A DNA stretch of 6,353 nt. Source: Bryobacterales bacterium (GTDB lineage: Bacteria > Acidobacteriota > Terriglobia > Bryobacterales > Bryobacteraceae). The notes below the pieces were generated by a model. It had not been told where the DNA came from, did not search any database, and saw nothing but the letters and a program-made list of their open reading frames with translations. The translations under genes were made by a program, and so were the position numbers. The stretch covers positions 1-6,353 of the forward strand of contig PLMF01000331.1 in NCBI GenBank assembly GCA_003142355.1, in the 5' to 3' direction. This document shows, in pieces, positions 1 through 5,846 of this stretch (position 1 is the first letter of the stretch; every line of letters begins with the position of its first letter).

Positions 1-469
1 GGAACACGCCGTCGAATTCCAGCGCGATGCGCCTGCCGGCATCGGCGGCGGGCAGGTCGAAGACGCGCCGGTACCAGCCGACGCTGGTAGCCGGGTAACC
101 GCGGCCCAACGGATACGAGCCGTGGTCGGTGAGCGCGCTGGCGTTTTCGAACGGCAGCTTGACGGCCCAATCGTGCGGCAGATCGACCATTTGCCAGGAA
201 CCGTCGTCGAAGTCCGCACGGGCCGGCGCCACGAAGCCGCCCGACTTGGCGAAGGCGCCGGCGTTGGCGCCGAAGCCGAAGTCCTGGGCGGGATCGCCGG
301 CGTGGCCCAGGTGAAAGCGCCAGCCGAAGTCGAGCAGCAGCCGCTCCCGGCCGGCGCCGCCAGCGGCCAGCTCGGGCTGGGGCTGTGAGTTCGCCGCGGG
401 CTGCCCCGCCGCCGCGGCGGAGGCCGCGATGCCGGCTTTAAACAGATCTCTGCGTGTCCAGTCGCTCAT
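1..469 (-). CDS. Tat-exported glycoside hydrolase family 2 (beta-galactosidase-like), N-terminal part, cut by window edge
   Basis: Only the first 156 residues are in the window; the frame stays open to base 1, so the gene continues to the left. The start is the ATG at 469-467. It is followed by a twin-arginine signal: TRRDLFKAG at residues 5-13, then an Ala/Gly-rich hydrophobic stretch to about residue 22, which predicts Tat export. A Pro/Ala/Gly linker follows. From about residue 41 the sequence matches the N-terminal jelly-roll sugar-binding domain of GH2 enzymes: RERLLLDFGWRFHLGH, then FDDGSWQMVDLPHDWAV (residues 87-103), GRGYPATSVGWYRRVF (122-137) and the LEFDGVF strand at the edge. The DLPHDW and GWYRR motifs are typical of bacterial beta-galactosidase/beta-glucuronidase-like GH2 proteins. 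The catalytic TIM barrel lies outside the window, so substrate and activity cannot be stated. Upstream of the ATG there is only a weak purine-rich stretch (CTGAGAACCGAA). The 146-base gap to the next gene on the same strand suggests a separate transcript. Confidence 0.87.
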   Translation of the reverse strand, partial: MSDWTRRDLFKAGIAASAAAAGQPAANSQPQPELAAGGAGRERLLLDFGWRFHLGHAGDPAQDFGFGANAGAFAKSGGFVAPARADFDDGSWQMVDLPHDWAVKLPFENASALTDHGSYPLGRGYPATSVGWYRRVFDLPAADAGRRIALEFDGVF

Positions 470-615
470 TTCGGTTCTCAGGGTCCACCATATCACGTTG
501 CCGCGATTTCCCCGATTATGAACCTGAGGCGCGCCGGCAGAAGAAGATCTCGAGTTCAAAGGAAGTGGTGTCGAATCCCGGCCAAGACCTCCAACACGTC
601 CTCGCGGCGTTTTCC

Positions 616-984
616 TTACTTGGCTTCGGCGATCAGGTTCGCCACTCTCGACCCAGCGGTCACCGGCTCAACCAGCAGAATGTGGTTGGCGTTGAGCACC
701 ATGTAATCCGGCGCGTGCCACTCCTTACCGCGCCGGATCAGTACGCTAGTGGTCTGCTTGGTGTTGGGGTCGGCCGCGGCTTGCACATAGAAGACGTCAC
801 GCAGCACCGGAAACGGCCTGCCCAGCCCTTCCAACTTGCCGTAGTAGACGCTGCCATTAGTCAGCAGCACGGCCTGATATGCAGTGTGGAACGTCACTCT
901 GCCCGGTGGCCACAAGCGCCAGACGGTCCACACCAGGGCGACGGCCAGAATGACTGCAATTGCAATCGAAAGGATTCTTTTCAT
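616..984 (-). CDS. Small membrane-anchored conserved hypothetical protein (122 aa)
   Basis: The protein starts with a short basic N-terminus (MKR) and one hydrophobic segment at residues 4-22, followed by WRLWPPGR. It is therefore probably a single-pass membrane protein with the soluble part outside the cytoplasm, or a secreted protein with an uncleaved signal. The soluble part has the stretch YQAVLLTNGSVYYGKLEGL (about residues 36-54), then FPVLRDVFYVQ, TTSVLIRRGKEWHAPDYMVLN and a closing ILLVEPV. From memory this resembles short uncharacterised proteins with a 'LTNGQVYFGKL...DVYY' core found in several bacterial phyla; I know no function for them. The start lies 17 bases beyond the stop of the PEP-CTERM gene on the same strand. 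A GAGG motif overlaps that TGA stop and a weaker AGG sits closer to the ATG, so co-transcription and perhaps translational coupling are likely. The complete reading frame, membrane anchor and tight spacing support a real gene; its role is unknown. Confidence 0.8.
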   Translation of the reverse strand: MKRILSIAIAVILAVALVWTVWRLWPPGRVTFHTAYQAVLLTNGSVYYGKLEGLGRPFPVLRDVFYVQAAADPNTKQTTSVLIRRGKEWHAPDYMVLNANHILLVEPVTAGSRVANLIAEAK

Positions 985-1001
985 GGACGCCTGTCAATTC
1001 C

Positions 1002-3692
1002 TCATGCGATCGGGCGCCTTGCTCGCCAGCGATAGATGCCAACCAGCAAACCGGCGCCCATCAGGAAGCAGGTGGCCGGTTCGGGAGTGGCGCTGCCTCC
1101 GCCGCCAGTATAACCCACTTCCAGCGTCAGGCTGTTGGCGCCCCACAGCGGCTCGAAATAGTAGCCGGCGGACAGCGTCGGATAATCGATGGCGTCGAAC
1201 GAGCCGGTTCGCGTGCCGGTCCAGTTGAGAATGTCGAAGGTATCTCCGTTGCCGGGAACGAATCCGTTCCAGAGCGAAACGTCGAGCGTTCCAGCCAGGG
1301 AAAGGTTGCCGTTGACGTTCAACTGGTCGAACTGGCCCAAACCGGTGCCGCCGAGTTGGATATTGAGGAAGCTTCCACTCGCCTGCGTGTAGTCGCCGTC
1401 AACGGTGAGGATGCCAGGCGAATTACCGGGATCGGTTTCGCCGTGGACGGTGACATTGCCGTCAATCGTGCCGGACCCGGAAAGAGACTGGCCGGCGCCG
1501 ATGGCGATCACCTGCGCAACCAGAGTGCCGTTGATGTCGAGACTGCCGGTGTTGTTGAAGGTGCCGTGAATCGTCAGGGTAGAGCCGGCGCCGACATCGA
1601 TCACGCCCTCGTTGGAGAGAGCGCCCGCCGTGGTGAAGCTGCGGCCATTGAGAATTTCAAAAGTGCCGGCGGCCTGGTTGTCGGCGAAAGTGGAGGCCAG
1701 CGCGTCGATGGCGCCGGAAGTGTACACGATGGAGGACGACGCGCCGTCCAGGATGATCGTGGCTGCGTTGTGCGAGATCGAGCCTGCGATCCAGAGGGTC
1801 CCGACAGCATCGTACGTGCCGCCGGTGAGCGTGCCGCCGCTGTAATTGGTCAGGTTGCCGACGCTCAAGTTGTCGCCGGCGCCAGCGCGGACCGTGCCCT
1901 GGTTGGTCAACTGCGCGTCGACCCAGCCGGTGCCTTGAGTGGTTTGAATGGTATTGTCGACGTTGGTCAACGGGTCGCCCGTAATGTGGAACCCGTTCAG
2001 GTTCACAGTTCCGCCGCCGGTGAGGCTCACGGGCCCGGAGAGTTGGATGTTCCCGCCCACCGTCGTGATGGTCCCCGTGTTGTTGATGGTGTTTTCCAGA
2101 ATAGCGACGCTGCCCCCATATACGCCCGGTATGGCGACCACGTCGATGGTTCCGTGGTTCGTGATGCCGTTCAGGACCACGGACTCAGAGGTCTTGATGA
2201 CGCCGCTGCCGGTGGTGTTGAACGTGCTGCCGGTGATGGTGCCGGGGCTGCCGTAGTCGCTCGGGTTGGTGTAGCCCAGCAGGACCGTGGAACCATCCAA
2301 CGCCTGGATGGTGCCGCCGTTTACATTGGTCGGGCCGCCGCTCCAGTGGCCCCCGCCGAGTTGCAGCGTCCCGCCGTTGCTGGCCTCCAGAATGCCGGAG
2401 TTGTTGATGGTGCTCCCGGTGAACGACAGCGTCTGTCCGCTGGTATTGGCATTGATCACGCCGACGTTCTGGTTGTTGACCGTGATATTACTGAAGCCCC
2501 CGGCGCCCTGAATCAGGTTGTCGACGTTGGTCAGCGTGCCGGAGGAGATGCCCTGCCCGCCCATGTTGACGGTTCCGGCGCCTGTGAGCGCAGCGCTCCC
2601 GGTGATTCGGATGTTTCCGCCTGCCATCGTGATGGTGCCCGTGTTGTCGATGGTATTGGCCAGCACGATGCTATTGCTACCGGTGTGGGTGTTTACCACG
2701 CTGAGGTTCCCATTGTTGGTGACGCCGTCCAGCACCATATCGGTGCTGGCCTGAATGACGCCGGTGCCGGCGGTGTTCAAGGTGCTGCCGGTGACGCTGC
2801 CGGCGCCGTCATAGTCGCCCGGGTTGGTGTAGCCCAGCAGGACCGTGGAACCATTCAGCGCCTGGATGGTGCCGCCGCTCACATAGGTCGGGCCGCCGCT
2901 CCAGTGGCCGCCGCCGAGCTGCAGCGTCCCGCCATTGCTGGCCTCCAGGATGCCGGAATTGTTGATGGTGCTCCCGGTGATCGACATCGTCTGGCCGCTG
3001 GTGTTGGCGTCGATCACCCCGGCGCCCTGGTTGTTGAGGACGATATTGGAGAGAGACCCGGCGCCTTGGATTAGGTTGTCGACGTTGGTCAGCGTTCCGT
3101 TGGCGCCGTTGGGGGTGGACCCGGAAATGCTGTACCCGCCCAGGTTCACGGTTCCGCCACCGGTCAGGGAAGCGGCCCCAGGGGTAAACGTTTGGGCATT
3201 CAGTCGGATGTTTCCGCCTGCCATCGTGATGGTGCCCGTGTTGTCGATGGTATTGGCCAGCACGATGCTATTGCTACCGGTGTGGGTGTTTACCACGCTG
3301 AGGTTCCCATTGTTGGTGACGCCGTCCAGCACCATATCGGTGCTGGCCTGAATGACGCCGGTGCCGGCGGTGTTCAAGGTGCTGCCGGTGACGCTGCCGG
3401 CGCCGTCATAGTCGCCCGGGTTGGTGTAGCCCAGCAGGACCGTGGAACCATTCAGCGCCTGGATGGTGCCGCCGCTTACATAGGTCGGGCCACCGCTCCA
3501 GTGGCCGCCGCCGAGCTGCAGCAGCCCGCCGTTGCTCGCCTGCAGAATGCCGGAATTATTGAGGATGGTGAACCCGGCGTACACCAGCGTCGTGCCGTTG
3601 GCGTCGATCAGGCCCCCCTGGTTATCAATGGTGCCGCCCCAAGCTCCGGCGGCGGTCCCCAGGACCAATAGAATAACAATGCTGCGCTTCAT
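1002..3692 (-). CDS. PEP-CTERM sorted surface protein with long internal repeats (896 aa)
   Basis: The ATG at 3692-3690 is chosen because GGAGG (3698-3702) stands 5 bases upstream and because it begins a clean signal peptide, MKRSIVILLVLGTAAGAWG, with cleavage near residue 19. An upstream in-frame ATG at 3728 would add 12 residues and spoil the signal. Residues 46 to about 600 are three repeats built on NNSGIL..GGGHWSGGPT..GGTIQAL and GYTNP..DNTGTIT motifs, rich in Gly, Thr and Asn, as in beta-helical or autotransporter-passenger folds. A further beta-rich part contains GNSPGILTVDGDYTQ and QFDQLNVNGNLSLAGTLDVS. The tail is a full PEP-CTERM signal: PEP at residues 870-872, a hydrophobic helix (FLMGAGLLVGIY) and basic RWRARR. 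Such tails are recognised by an exosortase, which processes the protein at the inner membrane for export to the surface or exopolysaccharide matrix. No exosortase gene is in the window, and there is no autotransporter barrel. An adhesive or structural role is inferred. The gene is divergent from the regulator at 3858. Confidence 0.93.
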   Translation of the reverse strand: MKRSIVILLVLGTAAGAWGGTIDNQGGLIDANGTTLVYAGFTILNNSGILQASNGGLLQLGGGHWSGGPTYVSGGTIQALNGSTVLLGYTNPGDYDGAGSVTGSTLNTAGTGVIQASTDMVLDGVTNNGNLSVVNTHTGSNSIVLANTIDNTGTITMAGGNIRLNAQTFTPGAASLTGGGTVNLGGYSISGSTPNGANGTLTNVDNLIQGAGSLSNIVLNNQGAGVIDANTSGQTMSITGSTINNSGILEASNGGTLQLGGGHWSGGPTYVSGGTIQALNGSTVLLGYTNPGDYDGAGSVTGSTLNTAGTGVIQASTDMVLDGVTNNGNLSVVNTHTGSNSIVLANTIDNTGTITMAGGNIRITGSAALTGAGTVNMGGQGISSGTLTNVDNLIQGAGGFSNITVNNQNVGVINANTSGQTLSFTGSTINNSGILEASNGGTLQLGGGHWSGGPTNVNGGTIQALDGSTVLLGYTNPSDYGSPGTITGSTFNTTGSGVIKTSESVVLNGITNHGTIDVVAIPGVYGGSVAILENTINNTGTITTVGGNIQLSGPVSLTGGGTVNLNGFHITGDPLTNVDNTIQTTQGTGWVDAQLTNQGTVRAGAGDNLSVGNLTNYSGGTLTGGTYDAVGTLWIAGSISHNAATIILDGASSSIVYTSGAIDALASTFADNQAAGTFEILNGRSFTTAGALSNEGVIDVGAGSTLTIHGTFNNTGSLDINGTLVAQVIAIGAGQSLSGSGTIDGNVTVHGETDPGNSPGILTVDGDYTQASGSFLNIQLGGTGLGQFDQLNVNGNLSLAGTLDVSLWNGFVPGNGDTFDILNWTGTRTGSFDAIDYPTLSAGYYFEPLWGANSLTLEVGYTGGGGSATPEPATCFLMGAGLLVGIYRWRARRPIA
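2263..2510 (-). repeat. Intragenic direct repeat, diverged copy 3
   Basis: This stretch aligns with 2821-3068 at an offset of 558 bases (186 codons). It keeps the HWSGGPT, GGTIQAL, GSTVLLGYTNP and NNSGILEASNGG protein motifs but has many scattered base changes. It is clearly older or less homogenised than copies 1 and 2. The similarity continues more weakly toward lower coordinates, through protein motifs such as GVIKTSESVVLNGITNHG and INNTGTIT. Confidence 0.75.
2607..2925 (-). repeat. Intragenic direct repeat, copy 2
   Basis: This is the second copy of the segment at 3204-3522, encoding residues of about 256-362 of the PEP-CTERM protein. Third codon positions match as well as first and second over 273 bases, so the sameness is at DNA level and not only protein conservation. 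This points to recent duplication or gene conversion between the copies. Confidence 0.9.
3204..3522 (-). repeat. Intragenic direct repeat, copy 1 (N-terminal)
   Basis: This segment repeats at 2607-2925 with an offset of exactly 597 bases (199 codons, so in frame). Reading base by base, I see no mismatch between 3204-3476 and 2607-2879 (273 bases), then two substitutions up to 3522. It encodes residues of about 57-163 of the PEP-CTERM protein. Similarity drops sharply on both sides: upstream because copy 1 has extra residues (including NAQTFTPGA), and downstream where the signal-peptide end of the gene begins. Confidence 0.9.
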
Positions 3693-3697
3693 CGAAG

Positions 3698-3702
3698 CCT
3701 CC
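3698..3702 (-). promoter_or_regulatory. Ribosome binding site of the PEP-CTERM gene
   Basis: On the minus strand this reads GGAGG, five bases before the ATG at 3692. It is the strongest Shine-Dalgarno match near any start in the window, and it decides the start of the PEP-CTERM gene in favour of 3692 over the in-frame ATG at 3728. Confidence 0.8.
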
Positions 3703-3752
3703 AATGCGGGCGTGGTCGGCCGCATCATTAAGACAGTCTGCGGTGAAAGCCG

Positions 3753-3762
3753 TGCACGTGCA
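3753..3762. promoter_or_regulatory. Perfect 10-base palindrome in the divergent intergenic region
   Basis: TGCACGTGCA reads the same on both strands. It sits 61 bases upstream of the PEP-CTERM start codon, where an operator for that gene could lie. On the minus strand TTGCAC overlaps it and could be part of a -35 box, but I see no good -10 at the right distance. A 10-base palindrome can arise by chance, so an operator role is only a suggestion. Confidence 0.25.
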
Positions 3763-3765
3763 AGC

Positions 3766-3798
3766 TAAAGCCCGTTTGAAACGCGTTAAACCCGTTGA
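3766..3798. promoter_or_regulatory. Direct repeat with 21-base period, candidate operator
   Basis: TAAAGCCCGTTTGA (3766-3779) and TAAACCCGTTGA (3787-3798) are near-identical apart from two single-base insertions in the first copy, and they start 21 bases apart, about two DNA turns. Between and across them runs an imperfect inverted repeat, GTTTGAAACGCGTTAAAC (3774-3791), centred on AACGCGTT. The element lies just upstream of the -35-like box of the regulator gene and about 75-105 bases upstream of the PEP-CTERM start. It could be a binding site shared by the two divergent genes. No protein is known to bind it. Confidence 0.3.
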
Positions 3799-3811
3799 TT
3801 CATATGGACTT

Positions 3812-3840
3812 TTGATCGCGGCGCCATTACATGCTAAACT
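3812..3840 (+). promoter_or_regulatory. Putative sigma70-like promoter of the regulator gene
   Basis: TTGATC (3812-3817) and TAAACT (3835-3840) are separated by 17 bases, the ideal spacing. Each matches four of six consensus positions. Transcription would begin near 3847 and leave a leader of only about 11 bases before the ATG at 3858, in keeping with the lack of a good Shine-Dalgarno sequence there. This is the best promoter-like pair I can see in the intergenic region. Confidence 0.4.
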
Positions 3841-3857
3841 GACCTTCAAGTCCGAAA

Positions 3858-5438
3858 ATGAGGTGGTTCCGGCCCCAATCCGAGGCGGCGCAGTTACCAC
3901 CACCCCAGGCTGAAGGTAGTCCGATCCCACCAGAGTCCATCCGCCGGGAACTCGAAAAAACCCTCACCTCACCGGAGTTCGCCAACGCCGCACGCTTGCG
4001 CGAATTTCTCCTCTTCCTGGTGGAAGAATCCCTCAGCGGCGCCGACGCCATCAAGGAAGTCACGGTGGCCATGCGCGTCTTCAACCGCACCGCCTCTTTC
4101 GACTCAAGCGGTGATTCGGTGGTGCGGGTTGGCGCGCTGCATCTGAGGAACCGGCTGCGAGACTACTACGCCGGCTCCGGCCGCCTGGACGAAGTCGTGA
4201 TTGAAGTGCCGAAGGGATGCTACCTGCCTGTGTTCCGGCGGGCGGATGCCGCGGCCGCCGGCCGATCGGGTCACCCCGGCCTCTCGCGGAGGACCATGGC
4301 CGCCGCAGCGGGGATTCTGGCGGTGTTGTTGGCCGGTGCGTGGTGGCTGGCTCGGGCAACGGCGCACCACTCGGGCCCTTCGATTGCCGTGTTGCTCATG
4401 GCGAACCTGGGCGGCCCGGAGATGGACGGCTTGTGCCGGAATCTCACCGAAGACCTCACCACCGAGTTGGCCCGTCTGCCGCAGCTTCGCGTGATCGCGC
4501 GCGCATCGGCCGGGCAGTTCCGGTCGCAAAGCGGGGACGTGCGGGAGATCGGCGACCGCCTCGGCGTGGCCGACGTGCTCGAGGGCAGCGTGCGCCAGGA
4601 AGGTGGCGCGATTCGTTTCACGGTGCAGTTGATCGATACCCGGTCGCGCTACCACATCTGGTCGCAAGCCTATGAGCGCGACGCCAGTGACGCACTGGGG
4701 GCTGAGGCCGAGGTGACCCGTCTGATCGCGGCAGCCGCCGCCGGGCACCTGGGAATCACCGACCTCTCGGCCTTTGCTCCGGCACACGTGCCTTCCGCGG
4801 AAGCGCGCGACCTGTTCTGGAGAGCGCGCTATCTTCGCGGCCGAGAAGCTGAACATGGAAGCATGGATGCGGGCCGCGGAGCTTCTCGAGCAAGCTGTGC
4901 ACCGCGACCCCCAGTACACCGAAGCCTGGGCCGCATTGGCCACCCTGTCGGCGAGCCTGGCTTTCCACGGCGCTGCATTCGAGGAACGTATGGCAAAGGC
5001 CCGGAACGCAGCCGCCAAGACGATCCAGTTGGACCCGCGCAACCCGGATGCCCACCTGGCTCTGGCCGAAAGCGAATGGCTCCAAAACCACGACTGGCCG
5101 GCCGCCGAGCGCAGCTTCCGCCGCGTCATCGATCTCAACCCCAGTTTCGCTCCCGGCCACGGCTGGTTCGCCATCGCCCTGCTCTCGCGCGGCCGTTTCG
5201 ACCAAGCCCTGGCGCAAATCGCCATCTCGGCCCGACTCAATCCGCTGCCGTACGTGGTCAGCAACGACCGCGCGGCCGCGCTCTACGTCGCCCGGCGCTA
5301 CGACGAATCCATCGCTCGGTGCCGGCAAGTGCTGGCCATCGACCCGAGCTTTTGGTACGCGCACATCACCATCGCCAACTGCCTGAGGGGCAAGGGCCGC
5401 TATGCCGAGGCCATCCGGGAGTTTCGCCTGGTGCCTGA
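3858..5438 (+). CDS. 5' reading frame of the split regulator (winged helix, TM, TolB-like domain, then out-of-frame tail)
   Basis: This is the frame open from the ATG at 3858. About the first 328 codons are the genuine DNA-binding, membrane and TolB-like parts. After RARYLRG (ending at 4841) and a few uncertain residues it leaves the TPR frame. The remaining roughly 190 codons encode an Arg/Pro-rich sequence without family likeness, as expected for a wrong frame in GC-rich DNA. If translated, the product would keep the DNA-binding and membrane domains but lose every TPR. Translation initiation looks weak, because no clear ribosome binding site precedes the ATG. Confidence 0.55.
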   Translation: MRWFRPQSEAAQLPPPQAEGSPIPPESIRRELEKTLTSPEFANAARLREFLLFLVEESLSGADAIKEVTVAMRVFNRTASFDSSGDSVVRVGALHLRNRLRDYYAGSGRLDEVVIEVPKGCYLPVFRRADAAAAGRSGHPGLSRRTMAAAAGILAVLLAGAWWLARATAHHSGPSIAVLLMANLGGPEMDGLCRNLTEDLTTELARLPQLRVIARASAGQFRSQSGDVREIGDRLGVADVLEGSVRQEGGAIRFTVQLIDTRSRYHIWSQAYERDASDALGAEAEVTRLIAAAAAGHLGITDLSAFAPAHVPSAEARDLFWRARYLRGREAEHGSMDAGRGASRASCAPRPPVHRSLGRIGHPVGEPGFPRRCIRGTYGKGPERSRQDDPVGPAQPGCPPGSGRKRMAPKPRLAGRRAQLPPRHRSQPQFRSRPRLVRHRPALARPFRPSPGANRHLGPTQSAAVRGQQRPRGRALRRPALRRIHRSVPASAGHRPELLVRAHHHRQLPEGQGPLCRGHPGVSPGA

Positions 5439-5745
5439 AGAGGATCGGGACTACGCCTCCGGGTTTCTCGGCAACGTCCTGGCTTTGGCCGGCCAGCGCG
5501 ATGAAGCTCTGGCTCTGTTACGGAAACTGCTGTCCGAGGCCAACGGCCCCGATGAGGGCAACGGCTGGGTGCATACATCCTATATTCAAACCGGATTGGG
5601 TGAGAAGGCCGCCGCCTTGACCAGCCTGGAAAACAGCTACGCCCACCACGAGACGGACGTCAATTACATCGGCGTCGACCCCATTTTCGACCCCTTGCGC
5701 GGCGAGCCGCGTTTTCAGGGGCTTCTCAAAGAGCTCGGGCTTTGA
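4774..5745 (+). CDS. 3' reading frame of the split regulator (TPR-repeat region)
   Basis: The genuine sequence in this frame begins near 4843-4855; the codons before that (from the ATG at 4774) have no family likeness. An internal ATG at 4855 (MEAWMRAAELLEQAV) could start an independent product, but I see no good ribosome binding site for it. From there on at least five TPR-like helix pairs follow: AELLEQAVHRDP, ARNAAAKTIQLDP, AERSFRRVIDLNP, SIARCRQVLAIDP and AEAIREFRLV. The C-terminal block has NYIGVDPIFDPLRGEPRF. TPRs bind partner proteins. Without the upstream domains this part has no signal peptide or membrane anchor, so any independent product would be cytoplasmic. It is best read as the second half of the gene beginning at 3858. 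Confidence 0.6.
   Translation: MLRHTCLPRKRATCSGERAIFAAEKLNMEAWMRAAELLEQAVHRDPQYTEAWAALATLSASLAFHGAAFEERMAKARNAAAKTIQLDPRNPDAHLALAESEWLQNHDWPAAERSFRRVIDLNPSFAPGHGWFAIALLSRGRFDQALAQIAISARLNPLPYVVSNDRAAALYVARRYDESIARCRQVLAIDPSFWYAHITIANCLRGKGRYAEAIREFRLVPEEDRDYASGFLGNVLALAGQRDEALALLRKLLSEANGPDEGNGWVHTSYIQTGLGEKAAALTSLENSYAHHETDVNYIGVDPIFDPLRGEPRFQGLLKELGL
4839..4857 (+). other. Frameshift site inside the regulator gene
   Basis: Up to GGC at 4839-4841 the family-like sequence (SAEARDLFWRARYLRG) is in the frame of 3858. From about 4858 on (EAWMRAAELLEQAVHRDP) it is in the next frame, one base later. One extra base, or two missing, must lie between them. The stretch has no homopolymer longer than two bases, and no stop codon or known slippery heptamer is placed to suggest programmed frameshifting. 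Confidence 0.75.
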
Positions 5746-5748
5746 GCC

Positions 5749-5779
5749 GCTTCACGCACCGGCGTTGTGCGATTGAAGC
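5749..5779. terminator. Bulged hairpin after the regulator stop, possible terminator
   Basis: GCTTCA (5749-5754) pairs with TGAAGC (5774-5779), and inside it CGCAC (5755-5759) pairs with GTGCG (5767-5771) around a seven-base loop. Two unpaired bases (AT, 5772-5773) form a bulge. It begins three bases after the stop codon of the regulator, in the gap between convergent genes, where a terminator is expected. It is not followed by a T-run on either strand, so it is not a classical intrinsic terminator. It could instead be an RNA 3'-end stabiliser or simple chance. Confidence 0.4.
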
Positions 5780-5846
5780 CCCCGGGGATTGAGTCTCACC
5801 CACGACCGGCGGGGCGTCCTTCCGGGTGTGGAATCAGGCGCGTTTC

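Larger units (their letters stand above)
3858..5745 (+). pseudogene. Winged-helix / TolB-like / TPR membrane regulator, split by a +1 frameshift
   Basis: Removing one base near 4842-4857 joins two frames into a 628-residue protein with the usual architecture of a large Acidobacteria family. Residues 27-128 are a winged-helix domain of the 'ELEKTLTSPEFANAARL' type, with the conserved closing VIEVPKGCYLPVFRR. Residues about 146-166 are one transmembrane helix (MAAAAGILAVLLAGAWWLA). Residues about 174-275 are a TolB N-terminal-like domain (IAVLLMANL, LTEDLTTELARLPQLRVIAR, ADVLEGSVRQ, YHIWSQAYER). The rest is TPR repeats ending in GVDPIFDPLRGEPRF and LKELGL, the normal end for this family. By family analogy it is a membrane-bound one-component regulator, with the DNA-binding domain in the cytoplasm and the TolB/TPR part outside as sensor or interaction surface; its target is unknown. 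It is divergent from the PEP-CTERM gene. As sequenced, it cannot be made as one protein: it is either a real pseudogene, two separate polypeptides, or a base-call error. Confidence 0.8.

Noticed and set aside
122..388. Short plus-strand frames inside the left-edge region
   Set aside because: They are antisense to the GH2 N-terminal domain, whose motifs (DLPHDW, GWYRR, Tat signal) settle the coding strand.
485..500. A TATGGT-like -10 box upstream of the GH2 start on the minus strand
   Set aside because: No acceptable -35 box lies 16-18 bases further upstream, so the promoter call is not supported.
454..1035. A 193-codon plus-strand frame over the 616-984 gene
   Set aside because: It overlaps a well-formed minus-strand gene with a membrane anchor and conserved-looking core, and shows no domain or ribosome binding site of its own.
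960..3074. A 704-codon open frame on the plus strand, antisense to the PEP-CTERM gene
   Set aside because: It starts at a TTG inside the small protein gene and has no ribosome binding site, signal or recognisable domain. Its apparent repeats are the mirror of the real repeats on the minus strand. Long stop-free antisense frames are expected in GC-rich repeat DNA.
2263..3522. Possible CRISPR array or mobile element because of direct repeats
   Set aside because: The repeat period is 558-597 bases, exactly divisible by three, and lies inside one coding frame. There are no short repeats with spacers, terminal inverted repeats or transposase.
3625..3930. A 101-codon minus-strand frame crossing the divergent intergenic region
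   Set aside because: It overlaps the signal-peptide end of the PEP-CTERM gene in another frame and the start of the regulator. It has no ribosome binding site or domain.
4839..4857. Programmed +1 frameshifting in the regulator
   Set aside because: There is no stop codon at the shift point and no known slippery sequence. The original frame runs on for about 190 nonsense codons, unlike known programmed +1 sites.
4104..5264. A 386-codon open frame on the minus strand opposite the regulator
   Set aside because: It has an Arg/Ala/Gly-rich composition and no family likeness, and it lies entirely opposite a gene with clear winged-helix, TolB-like and TPR motifs.
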